A stretch of 64,000 nucleotides of DNA. It comes from Clostridiales bacterium 1_7_47FAA (lineage in GTDB: Bacteria > Bacillota > Clostridia > Lachnospirales > Lachnospiraceae). Below, piece by piece: positions 20,051 to 29,595 of this stretch. The position numbers and the translations under genes are program-made. Numbering within the stretch: position 1 is the stretch's first letter; every line of letters begins with the position of its first letter. The notes under the pieces are model-generated. The model had not been told where the DNA came from. It saw only the letters and a program-made list of their open reading frames with translations, and made no database searches. The stretch is taken from positions 749,314-813,313 of the forward strand of contig DS990260.1 in the NCBI GenBank assembly GCA_000155435.1, written 5' to 3'.

Positions 20051-20368
20051 TTATTTCATGTCAAGGATTTTCATGCATTTTTTTAAGATGGCCTCTCCAT
20101 CGCCCAATCCGTATTCCCGCATCTCCATGATTTCCACTGGTTTCTCCCCTGCTTTTTTCTGGATGTCATTCTTAATATAACGGATCTGCGGGGCAAGAAG
20201 TATGATATCTGCCGGAACAATATCCCTTTCAATGCTGACAGCCGACTCGGCCTTTGCCGTCACGGTCAGGTCAATCCCCTTTTTTTGCGCGGCTGTCTCC
20301 ATATTCTTCCGAATGATCGTGGATGACATGCCGGATGAACACATAAGTAACACGGTTAACTTTGCCAT
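20051..20368 (-). CDS. licB: PTS cellobiose-type EIIB
   Basis: A 105-residue EIIB. The phosphocysteine is Cys10 in VLLMCSSGMSSTIIRKN, typical of the lactose/cellobiose IIB family. It lies three bases after the GH1 stop codon and 33 bases before EIIA, so it is in one operon. It phosphorylates the sugar as it passes through the EIIC at 21886-23130. Confidence 0.93.
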   Translation of the reverse strand: MAKLTVLLMCSSGMSSTIIRKNMETAAQKKGIDLTVTAKAESAVSIERDIVPADIILLAPQIRYIKNDIQKKAGEKPVEIMEMREYGLGDGEAILKKCMKILDMK

Positions 20369-20371
20369 GCT

Positions 20372-21826
<1,455 letters not shown>

Positions 21827-21885
21827 TCATCCAGCGGGCGGGGATGCCTGACTCCCCCGCACCGCACCGGCAGCTTAAGGCTGTC

Positions 21886-23130
21886 TCACTCCTCCTGCGC
21901 CGCAATGGCCAGTTCTTTTTCGGCTTCCATCTTATCCCCAATCTTAAAGAAGGGATAATATCCCACAAAACTGATCACAAATACAAGGACTGCCCATACA
22001 GTGGTGCTTAAGGAACCATTGGACATAAGCCAGCCGATGATGATGGGCGGCGTCCTCCACGTCAGGTTTGCGATACACGGCATGGCAATCATGCCGGTGT
22101 CCATGAGGATATATGTAGCTCCGGCCAGGATTCCCGGCATGATGACAAAGGGGAAGAAGTACAGCGGATTCATGCAAAGCGGTGTGCCGAAAATAACCGG
22201 TTCATTAATCTCAAAAATACCCGGCAGCAGGGACGCGCGTCCGATTGCCTTATAAGCAGAACTTTTAGCCCGGAAAGTCATCAATAGCACAAGGGCCAGG
22301 GTCGTACCCGTACCTCCAATCCAAATCAGTATATCAGTGGAGTTGGTAATGATGTAAGGAATCTGCTCCCCTGCCAGAAAGGCGGCCTCATTAGCAGCGC
22401 CGTTGGCCACCAGAATCGGATAGGTTGCCGCAATTACAATCCATGAGTTCAATCCGCAGAAAAAGCAGAAGGCACATGCAATATGATAGATTACATAACC
22501 AGGCAGCGTATTGAAGATATTCGCAAAAGGCTGCAGCAGGTTAATCATGAATGTGTTAATTTCAAATCCCATAACAATGGAGATAAAGGAAAATACAGCA
22601 ACCATGACCGTAATCGGTATCAATGCATTCAGTGACTGGGCAACCGCTTCCGGAACACCTGCCGGCATCCTGATTCCGATATCCCTGTCCTTAAGCAGCC
22701 TCAGCAGCTTTACAGTGAGAAAACCGATCACCAGCGCGGATATTAACCCGTTGGAATCAAATCCGCCTGTATTCAGTCCATCTGCCGTCAGCTGGGAAGC
22801 CAGGAACGAGGCGGTGGAAATGGACATGGCCGGTACAATATCCACATCATACTGAACCGCCCCATAATAGCCCACCATGATGGCTGCAATCAGGCCCATG
22901 CAGCCAGTGGTGGCCTTGTTCATGGCCGTTAGCCAGGGCGCCAGCGGTGTCAGTACATTCCGGACCACCCCAACCGGAAAATTGGCAAACATGGCGCACA
23001 TGGAACCTACCACCAGCAATGCCACCAAGGACATCATTGCATTACGCATCACAATCAGACACGGAATACCGGCAACCCGGTTGCTGAGTGGTATCATTTT
23101 TTCTTCGAGAAAATTTGAAAATCGCTTCAT
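21886..23130 (-). CDS. licC: PTS cellobiose-type EIIC permease
   Basis: A 414-residue integral membrane protein of the lactose/cellobiose EIIC family, with about ten hydrophobic segments. FEINEPVIFGTPLCMNP contains the conserved Glu-Pro sugar-binding region. It forms the channel for the EIIA and EIIB encoded downstream. GGGGG lies ahead of the ATG. The 130-base spacer separating it from the regulator gene contains a 15-bp tandem duplication. Confidence 0.93.
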   Translation of the reverse strand: MKRFSNFLEEKMIPLSNRVAGIPCLIVMRNAMMSLVALLVVGSMCAMFANFPVGVVRNVLTPLAPWLTAMNKATTGCMGLIAAIMVGYYGAVQYDVDIVPAMSISTASFLASQLTADGLNTGGFDSNGLISALVIGFLTVKLLRLLKDRDIGIRMPAGVPEAVAQSLNALIPITVMVAVFSFISIVMGFEINTFMINLLQPFANIFNTLPGYVIYHIACAFCFFCGLNSWIVIAATYPILVANGAANEAAFLAGEQIPYIITNSTDILIWIGGTGTTLALVLLMTFRAKSSAYKAIGRASLLPGIFEINEPVIFGTPLCMNPLYFFPFVIMPGILAGATYILMDTGMIAMPCIANLTWRTPPIIIGWLMSNGSLSTTVWAVLVFVISFVGYYPFFKIGDKMEAEKELAIAAQEE

Positions 23131-23221
23131 AACTACCCCCTGATTTCTATATCTGTCTTTTTTGTATCTTCATGTTAGAGTTTCGATATGCTATCATAAT
23201 CCTCGATTAATTCCCGCTGCT

Positions 23222-23250
23222 TCTGTATCTGCCAGGTCTGTATCTGCCAG
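23222..23250. repeat. 15-bp tandem duplication
   Basis: TCTGTATCTGCCAG occurs twice back to back (unit 15 bp) in the spacer between the PRD regulator and EIIC genes. It is probably a recent slippage. No regulatory role is evident. Confidence 0.7.
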
Positions 23251-23260
23251 AATAGAAGCT

Positions 23261-25168
23261 TTAATGAATCAGGCGGCTGATTTCCCTTGCAACCTCTACC
23301 AGTTTTTCATAGGTAGGGTTCTCAATCAGCGAAACAGCATATTCTTTATTTGACACCAGTGTTGCAAAGCTTTCATAGAACTGCTCCAGGTCGCTGGTAA
23401 CCTTGCCCTTTACATAGGTCAGCAAAACGATTTGGATCTTCCGGTGTTTCCAGCGGATGGGATTGCTTAAAACCGAAATGGAAAAAAAGGAACATTCAGC
23501 CATATCCGTCCCCAACGGATGCGGAAAGGCAAACCCATTGGGCAGTTCTGTCGCAACAATCTTCTCCCTTTCCATCACCGACTCATAAAATGATTCCTTC
23601 AGCTTAACCGCCTTCCCGACCCGTTCAATGATCTGCCTTAATGCATCTGGCTTATCTGCTGCTTTGATGTCCGGAAAAAACAGTTCCTGCGGCGTCATGC
23701 ATAAAAGCGGAAGCTTATCATGTTTCCCAAGCACCTTCCTTTTTGCACTTTTTATAGAGCTTTCATCTAGTGCAAATTCAATCACAGGCAGCGGCACTGT
23801 CCGTTCCAGCGGCTTTAGGGTAAAAAGATAATCATACTGGCTGTAATCCACATGGTCCAGTTCATAATACCCACAGGTTTTCAGCTCGGAGATATATTCA
23901 CCGAACTGTTTTTTTATGTGATACCCAATCAGTTCCGACATACCTCTTCCCGTAGGGCATACGACCAAAAGCCTCTTAGGGACAATGTTCCTTTTCTTCC
24001 GTTCGATTGCCAGATGCAGGTAAATGGCCAGATAGCTGATCTCGTCATCCGGCAGGCAGACCCCGAGCCGGTCATTTATCAGCAGGGACAGATCAAACGC
24101 AATGTCATATGCAAGCAGTGAATAAGTTTTCATTTCGTCTATCATGGGATTGATGGAATAATTATTGTTCCGCGCGCGCTTAAAAAGTGCATTTAAATGG
24201 ATTGACAGGGAGGAATAAAAATCAATATCCTGTGAAAAATCATACCCGTATTTTTCCTGACATAGTTCCAGGATTGCATGAAACACCGACTCCAGGACCG
24301 CGCTGTCCGTCTCCTCATCCTGACTGGCCTTATTCTGTAATTTCCCAACCACAAAACGATAAATCCAGTCCACTTCAGGCTCCTCTATCCTGGTATCCAG
24401 TTCATAAGAAACCGTTACGGCAATCTTCTCTGATAATATGGATTCAAAGGATGTGACATCCCGCTCCACAAGCCCCGCTTCAATGTGGGCCTGCTTCCGT
24501 ATCCGGATAGCCATGATTTCCACATAACATAACAGCTGTTCCAGTATTTCATCTGTAACCGAAACATTGTGGTTCCTTATAAGGACAACAACCCCCTCCA
24601 TAAGGGCAGGGTTAATCTGGCTGTCCCCCAGCAGACAGGCAACATCCTTCCCACTTCTGCGGATCAGATGTTCAAACAGGAATATGCGGATGCTGCTCTC
24701 CGTCCCCTTGGCATACAGTCCGTAATATGGTTTTGATGCAACCTGTATGCCATACGCTTTTAAAAGCTGTTTACTTTGATTCAAAAGCTCTGCGGTAACG
24801 GTTCTGGACAATGCCAGCTTCTCGCAGATATCATCCATCTTTACATAATCCTCCAGAAGAAGCCAGTATGCAATCCGCAGTGACTCATATTCCTTGTCAT
24901 ACTCCCCCCTGGCTTCCCCCTTGTCCTGAAACAGGGCGCATACCTCATCCAGACATTCATCCCCGGTATTCCCAAGGACCACCCCCACGCCGCTTTGGGT
25001 CACGATCTTACATGCAAAACCGTTTTGTCCCAGCTTCCGGTTGATATCCTTGATATCATTTTGTATGGTCTTGTAAGACACATCACATAGAAGCGCCAGC
25101 TGCCTGATGGTACAGCTTCCATCCCTTATTAATTTCATCAAAATTGCATTTTCACGTTTTTTCTTCAT
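23261..25168 (-). CDS. licR: PRD-containing transcriptional regulator (LicR/BglG-MtlR type)
   Basis: A 635-residue modular activator. In order: an N-terminal helix-turn-helix pair (CTIRQLALLCDVSYKTIQNDI), PRD1 and PRD2 (about 185-400, with the LFKRARNN and IYLHLAIER segments), an EIIB-like domain (VVCPTGRGMSELIGYHI) and a C-terminal EIIA-like domain with the phosphorylatable His in GFAFPHPLGTD. Such proteins are controlled by PTS phosphorylation and activate beta-glucoside operons. It lies directly upstream of the EIIC-GH1-EIIB-EIIA genes, its likely targets. The region 25169-25348 before it has a TATAAT (25269-25274, minus) without a good -35. Confidence 0.92.
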   Translation of the reverse strand: MKKKRENAILMKLIRDGSCTIRQLALLCDVSYKTIQNDIKDINRKLGQNGFACKIVTQSGVGVVLGNTGDECLDEVCALFQDKGEARGEYDKEYESLRIAYWLLLEDYVKMDDICEKLALSRTVTAELLNQSKQLLKAYGIQVASKPYYGLYAKGTESSIRIFLFEHLIRRSGKDVACLLGDSQINPALMEGVVVLIRNHNVSVTDEILEQLLCYVEIMAIRIRKQAHIEAGLVERDVTSFESILSEKIAVTVSYELDTRIEEPEVDWIYRFVVGKLQNKASQDEETDSAVLESVFHAILELCQEKYGYDFSQDIDFYSSLSIHLNALFKRARNNNYSINPMIDEMKTYSLLAYDIAFDLSLLINDRLGVCLPDDEISYLAIYLHLAIERKKRNIVPKRLLVVCPTGRGMSELIGYHIKKQFGEYISELKTCGYYELDHVDYSQYDYLFTLKPLERTVPLPVIEFALDESSIKSAKRKVLGKHDKLPLLCMTPQELFFPDIKAADKPDALRQIIERVGKAVKLKESFYESVMEREKIVATELPNGFAFPHPLGTDMAECSFFSISVLSNPIRWKHRKIQIVLLTYVKGKVTSDLEQFYESFATLVSNKEYAVSLIENPTYEKLVEVAREISRLIH

Positions 25169-25348
25169 TATCCCTCATCCCGTTTAAAGCTTAACTCATT
25201 TTGCCCGCCACTTCCATCCGCATTTTGACGCAACCTTATGGAAATGGGCGAATCCATGTTTTGGGAAATATTATATATCATACCAAAGCCATTATGGGGA
25301 AAATATCAGCATTCATCCATCGCACTGTCAAAAAAAACAATATTCTCC

Positions 25349-25377
25349 TTGACAATACCATAAAATCAGGGTATACT
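25349..25377 (+). promoter_or_regulatory. Sigma-A promoter of the cold-shock gene
   Basis: TTGACA, 17 bases, TATACT. The predicted start at about 25384 gives a leader of about 120 bases before the csp ATG. Confidence 0.85.
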
Positions 25378-25406
25378 TAAGAAGTATTTTTTATAAGATT
25401 CTGATT

Positions 25407-25470
25407 TCACATGTTTTTGTAAGTCATTATTCCTATGATGGTTTACAAAAATATGTGATTTTTTTATTTT
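25407..25470 (+). promoter_or_regulatory. Terminator-like hairpin in the cold-shock gene leader
   Basis: A continuous 22-pair stem joins 25407-25428 with 25437-25458 (four G-U pairs, eight-base loop) and is followed by TTTTTTTATTTT. It lies after the promoter and before the ribosome site, so it would stop transcription before the gene unless melted. No gene ends here on the plus strand, so it is not an ordinary upstream terminator. Confidence 0.75.
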
Positions 25471-25506
25471 ATTGAAAATCAAAAATAATATTAGGAGGTA
25501 TCTTTC

Positions 25507-25710
25507 ATGAACAAAGGTACAGTAAAATGGTTTAACTCACAAAAGGGATTTGGATTTATCACGAACGCAGAAAACGGCGAGGACATTTTTGTCCACTTCT
25601 CCGGAATTGCTACCGATGGTTTTAAGTCATTGGATGACGGACAGTCCGTAACATTCGATATAACCAATGGCAACCGCGGCTTACAGGCTGTGAATGTCTG
25701 TGCAGCATAA
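25507..25710 (+). CDS. csp: Cold-shock domain protein (CspA family)
   Basis: A 67-residue single cold-shock domain (beta-barrel) that binds single-stranded RNA and DNA. The RNP1 motif KGFGFIT (residues 13-19) and RNP2 motif DIFVHF (26-31) are intact, and the opening [12 protein letters not shown] is canonical. TTAGGAGGT precedes the ATG. Cold-shock proteins melt RNA secondary structure and can prevent transcription termination in other bacteria, which is relevant to the hairpin in its own leader. The CarD-type gene follows after about 110 bases. Confidence 0.96.
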   Translation: MNKGTVKWFNSQKGFGFITNAENGEDIFVHFSGIATDGFKSLDDGQSVTFDITNGNRGLQAVNVCAA

Positions 25711-25822
25711 TTCTTGATATTAGTCAGGCAAAGTTTCTGACGGTCCTGCATGGTAGGAAATACGCATGATTGAACAATACCCGTTAACTGTATGGGCATC
25801 AACTGTCCAGAGAGGTGGTAAC

Positions 25823-26323
25823 TTGTTTGAAAAGGGAGATTTTATATTTTATGGAGCCGTTGGCGTTTGCCAGGTAGATGGTATATCAAAACCTGATTTT
25901 TCAGATAATGACAAACTATACTACCGCTTAATACCAAAGTTTGAACCCAACCGGTCCATCTGCATCCCCGTAGACACGACGAAAGTCCTGATGCGGTGTA
26001 TCATGACCAGGAGGGAGGCGCAGAATTTCATACTGTCCTGGCCCAATGTCCAATGCAAAGGGTATCGGAATGATAAGGAACGCCCCCTGATATACAAGCA
26101 GATCTTCCAGTCTGGAAGCTGTACGGAACTGGCTGCCATGATTAAGGAAATACTGCAGATGGAACAATCCCGCAAAAGTAAAGGGAATGCTTTGAACATC
26201 CGCGAACGGGACGGTGTTAAAACCGCCCGCAAATTACTGTTTGGTGAGCTGGCTGCCGCGCTGGATATCGGTCCTGACATGGTACCGGCCTATATACACA
26301 ATGTAACCGGATGTGCCTGTTAA
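25823..26323 (+). CDS. CarD/CdnL-type RNA polymerase-binding regulator, TTG start
   Basis: The best start is TTG 25823, after AGAGGTGG, giving LFEKGDFIFYGAVGVCQV, which matches the start of CarD_CdnL_TRCF domains; an upstream ATG at 25766 adds 19 residues unlike the family. The product is 166 residues: an N-terminal Tudor-like RNA-polymerase-interacting domain (to about 60) and a helical DNA-binding C-terminal region. Such proteins bind the polymerase beta subunit and stabilise promoter opening. It follows the cold-shock gene and ends before a good hairpin, so the two may be co-transcribed. Confidence 0.8.
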   Translation: MFEKGDFIFYGAVGVCQVDGISKPDFSDNDKLYYRLIPKFEPNRSICIPVDTTKVLMRCIMTRREAQNFILSWPNVQCKGYRNDKERPLIYKQIFQSGSCTELAAMIKEILQMEQSRKSKGNALNIRERDGVKTARKLLFGELAAALDIGPDMVPAYIHNVTGCAC

Positions 26324-26367
26324 GCAGGTTCCATGGATTTAGGATATTACAACCAGATACTATATCA

Positions 26368-26396
26368 TAAGAGGCGGGGAGTTTTCCCGCCTCTTA
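26368..26396 (+). terminator. Terminator after the CarD-type gene
   Basis: TAAGAGGCGGG and CCCGCCTCTTA form a perfect 11-bp stem with loop GAGTTTT, followed by a moderately T-rich stretch. Confidence 0.8.
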
Positions 26397-26419
26397 ATGA
26401 TTTCTCTGCTTTCTTTCTA

Positions 26420-26448
26420 TTGAATATAGGTTATCTTTCGTCTATACT
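26420..26448 (+). promoter_or_regulatory. Promoter of the small membrane protein gene
   Basis: TTGAAT, 17 bases, TATACT, about 74 bases before the ATG at 26522. Confidence 0.8.
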
Positions 26449-26521
26449 AAGGGTAGACACGGTGTTGTATCTGCCGGCCCCGCGGCAGACCATGAATCCT
26501 ACCAGGTCAGGAGGTACCATC

Positions 26522-26788
26522 ATGATGGATAAAATCAAGTCTGTTTTCAACTCCGAAAAGGGGATGGCTGCTGTAAACCTGCTTTTCCTCTTATCTTTGT
26601 TAATCCGCAACAGCGGGATTATTTTCATTGCCTGTACGGCATGGATTGCGTACCTGGTTTATTCCATCAGGAATACCTCATCCATCGCGGTTAAGATTGC
26701 CAATGGAATCTTCATTGCCCTTGCTATTTTCATGATTGCGGTTAACCTGTATTTCATGTTGGACTATTATGGGGCATTTTCCCGTTAA
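26522..26788 (+). CDS. Small two-helix membrane protein, function unknown
   Basis: An 88-residue protein starting at ATG 26522, after AGGAGG with seven bases spacing; the frame is open further upstream but that part has no ribosome site. MMDKIKSVFNSEKG is followed by hydrophobic helices at about residues 14-45 and 58-80, with a short polar turn (SIRNTSS) between. I do not recognise a family. It has its own promoter and is convergent with the methyltransferase-like gene, ten bases away. Confidence 0.75.
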   Translation: MMDKIKSVFNSEKGMAAVNLLFLLSLLIRNSGIIFIACTAWIAYLVYSIRNTSSIAVKIANGIFIALAIFMIAVNLYFMLDYYGAFSR

Positions 26789-26797
26789 TCGGATTCC

Positions 26798-27787
26798 TTA
26801 TACCTGAAGTCCATCATAAACCCCCCGTATACGCATGGCCAGCTGCTCCATATGCTCATGGTCCGTCCCGCAGCAGCCACCCAGTAATTTCAGACCGTAA
26901 TTCCTGTGCAGCTCCATCATTTCCTCCGCCCACTCATCTGCCGGGCTGCTGTAAATGACGGGGCTGTTATCCAGTTCTTCCGGGCTCATATCCGAGCCAT
27001 TGGCCTCCAGACCTAAAAAGCGTTCCCGGACTAATTTCGTGCGGTTCGGCTGTTTGTCCAGGGCGGACATGACATTCCTCGGATGGACACAGTTCACCTG
27101 ATAAAACATGGGCGGATGGTCCACGGTCCTGGAATCTATATAGTCAATGGCATCGTTAAGCCATGTGCCGTCCATCAGCTTTCCATCCTTCCGGATTAAA
27201 AAGGTAATGAAGTACGGAACCGAGGTTTCGCTCAGCGCCCTGGCGCATCCGGCCGCATCCGTCAGACACGGGGTCAGGCCGTTGCGCACATGGTCCACAA
27301 TGGATGCTTCAAGCATTTTGGCATGGTCCGTATAGAATAAATACGCCTCCTCCTCCTCTAATCCGGTCAGCGGATCATAAGAATCGCCGGAAAATCCCAT
27401 GGTTGTACCGATAAATATCCGGTCACGGATGGAAGGATAGCCATCAACGATTGAACGGCAGTGATTCAGATTATCTGCCGATACATCCCGGTCTTCCCAG
27501 TACGTTCCCTTTCCCATGGAAGGGGAGGTCAGTCTGGTATAAGGATGAAGGATCATTGGCAGATCATATCTCTGGGCAATCTGCACGTAATCATGAAACA
27601 CGGTATCTAAACCGCGGTGTCCATCCTCTGTGTAGTACAGTCCGGCCAGTTTCAGTGGCGGCGCCGGATCCTGGTGCGTAAAATTACGTTTAATCCGCTC
27701 CCCTACGGATCCCTGCAGCATCATGACCGGGACCTGTGCAAAGGTATTACAGAATTTTTCTCTCCGCTGTATTGTCGTCATGGGCAA
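26798..27787 (-). CDS. Homocysteine S-methyltransferase-family protein
   Basis: A 329-residue TIM-barrel enzyme of the zinc-dependent homocysteine methyltransferase family. The zinc ligands are visible as Cys in QVNCVHPRN and the Cys pair in LLGGCCGTDHEH. Members transfer a methyl group from S-methylmethionine, betaine or other donors to homocysteine. The N-terminal VMMLQGSVGERIKR replaces the usual DGGMGTxL start, so the exact donor is uncertain. It lies 55 bases after the hybrid kinase gene, on the same strand, with AGGAGA upstream of ATG. Confidence 0.8.
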   Translation of the reverse strand: MPMTTIQRREKFCNTFAQVPVMMLQGSVGERIKRNFTHQDPAPPLKLAGLYYTEDGHRGLDTVFHDYVQIAQRYDLPMILHPYTRLTSPSMGKGTYWEDRDVSADNLNHCRSIVDGYPSIRDRIFIGTTMGFSGDSYDPLTGLEEEEAYLFYTDHAKMLEASIVDHVRNGLTPCLTDAAGCARALSETSVPYFITFLIRKDGKLMDGTWLNDAIDYIDSRTVDHPPMFYQVNCVHPRNVMSALDKQPNRTKLVRERFLGLEANGSDMSPEELDNSPVIYSSPADEWAEEMMELHRNYGLKLLGGCCGTDHEHMEQLAMRIRGVYDGLQV

Positions 27788-27842
27788 TCTCTCCTGTGTG
27801 TATGTCTTGCCTGGGAATCGTGCAATAATCGTTTCGATATAT

Positions 27843-29534
27843 TTATCCTCGGGTTTTGTAGTTCCATATCATCCTGTACAGCAGACCGGCATCAATGGGT
27901 TTGGACAGATGTTCATCCATTCCTGCTTCCCGGCTCATTTTCCTGTCTTCATCATAGGCATTGGCTGTCATTGCAAAGATTGGAACAGAGGATGCATCCG
28001 GGCGGTCCAGGACGCGGATGCTCCTGGCAGCTTCAAGACCGTCCATAACCGGCATCCGGATGTCCATCAGCACCACGTCATAACTTCCTGGCCCTGAAGC
28101 ACGGAATAGTTCCACTGCCTCGCTGCCGTTCCTTGCACAATCCACCACGGCTCCCCCGGCTTCCAGCAGATAAACCGCAATCTCCATATTCAGCTCATTG
28201 TCTTCGCAGAGCAGGACGCGGACCCCTTCTATGGAAATATCCTTCTCCTCCGCCAAAACCGGTGCGCAGGCAGCCTCCTGCACCACGTCCATCCAGAAAT
28301 CCAGGGTGAACTGCGTTCCCTTATCCGGCTCGCTCTTAACCTGGATGGTGCCGCCCATCAATCCCACCATGGATTTGACAATCGCCAGGCCCAGCCCGGA
28401 GCTGCGGCCGTCAAAATCAGCTGCGTCCCGGCCTTCGCGCGTAAATGGCTCATACATGTGTTCCTGGAATTCCCTGCCCATACCGATGCCGTTATCACGG
28501 ATTACCAGCTGTATATGCTGCTTACCGTCCGCCTGTTCCAGATCCCGTGCCGTCAGTTCAATGCGGCCTCCTTTGGGCGTATACCGGACCGCGTTATTAA
28601 GGAGGTTGAAGATAATCTGGTTAAAACGCAGCTTGTCCAGCCTGATTCTTTCATACCTCATGTTTTCCTTTTTGAAAAGGAACTCAATATCCTTCTGTCT
28701 GCACTGAGGGACGACCAGGGCTTCCACCTGCTGCCTGAATTCCTCAACACCATAAGGCTCAAGGTGCAATTCGATGGCGTTCCTCTCAATCCTTGATATA
28801 TCCAGGATGTCATTGAGCAGGCCCATCAGGAACTGGCCGGAGGATTCAAGCTTGTCCAGATAGCTTTTTGCAGCCTCTGTCTGTTCCAGGTTATCTTTGG
28901 CCATGGCTGCCAGCCCAAGGATTGCATTCATGGGCGTCCGGATATCATGGCTCATCCTAGACAGGAAATCCGTCTTTGCCTTACTGGCCTTTTCAAGCTC
29001 CGACGAAATCAGCTTCTGCCGTTCCAATGCCTCCGTTAACTGCATCTGCAGTTCATGCTCTTCCGAAACATCGGTATAGGTTGCATAGAACAGCTTATAT
29101 TCCGGCGTGCACTCCTTAAGGCATAAATCCGCGTTCACCCAGACATAGGTGCCGTCCCCCCGAAGGAGCCGGTATCTTTTGACCGTGAAATGGTCTGTCT
29201 CGTATCCTGCCCTATAGGCGCTGCGCACCCGCTCCATGTCATCCGGGTGGACGCCGGCAAATGCATCGCCAAAATACTGGCTTTCCAGCTCCGCCTCCTC
29301 GGCATTGGGCACGCTGGCATTGACCGCAGTCCGCTCAATACGCAGCATGCGGTATTGGCCCAGATTCCCGTAAACGGGAAGCAGTCTGTCATACGATGGC
29401 ATTTTTAATACAACCACACCGGTGGAAATACGGTCCAGGATCCCGTTCGCCGTTTCCGCATTGAGACCGTTTACATGTCCTTCATTCATAACATCCAATC
29501 CATCACTCATGGACCAATCCCCTTTCTGGCTCAT
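27843..29534 (-). CDS. Hybrid sensor histidine kinase (PAS-HisKA-HATPase-receiver)
   Basis: A cytoplasmic hybrid kinase of about 560 residues. A divergent PAS domain occupies roughly the first 150 residues. HisKA follows, with phospho-His in LSRMSHDIRTPMNA, then HATPase (IIFNLLNNAVRYTPKGG, DNGIGMG, SSGLGLAIVKSM), and a C-terminal receiver with the phospho-Asp in VVLMDIRMPVMDG. There are no membrane segments. The start is taken at MSQKGDWSM (29534) after GGAGGTG; MSDGLDVMNEG at 29510, after AAAGGGG, is equally plausible. It begins 61 bases after the larger kinase gene and shares its output type. Partners such as an HPt protein are not in the window. Confidence 0.85.
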   Translation of the reverse strand: MSQKGDWSMSDGLDVMNEGHVNGLNAETANGILDRISTGVVVLKMPSYDRLLPVYGNLGQYRMLRIERTAVNASVPNAEEAELESQYFGDAFAGVHPDDMERVRSAYRAGYETDHFTVKRYRLLRGDGTYVWVNADLCLKECTPEYKLFYATYTDVSEEHELQMQLTEALERQKLISSELEKASKAKTDFLSRMSHDIRTPMNAILGLAAMAKDNLEQTEAAKSYLDKLESSGQFLMGLLNDILDISRIERNAIELHLEPYGVEEFRQQVEALVVPQCRQKDIEFLFKKENMRYERIRLDKLRFNQIIFNLLNNAVRYTPKGGRIELTARDLEQADGKQHIQLVIRDNGIGMGREFQEHMYEPFTREGRDAADFDGRSSGLGLAIVKSMVGLMGGTIQVKSEPDKGTQFTLDFWMDVVQEAACAPVLAEEKDISIEGVRVLLCEDNELNMEIAVYLLEAGGAVVDCARNGSEAVELFRASGPGSYDVVLMDIRMPVMDGLEAARSIRVLDRPDASSVPIFAMTANAYDEDRKMSREAGMDEHLSKPIDAGLLYRMIWNYKTRG

Positions 29535-29595
29535 ATTGACTTCCCCACCTCCGTGTCTATAGGAAGGCGGATTGTCATATCCTGCGGCATGCCCT

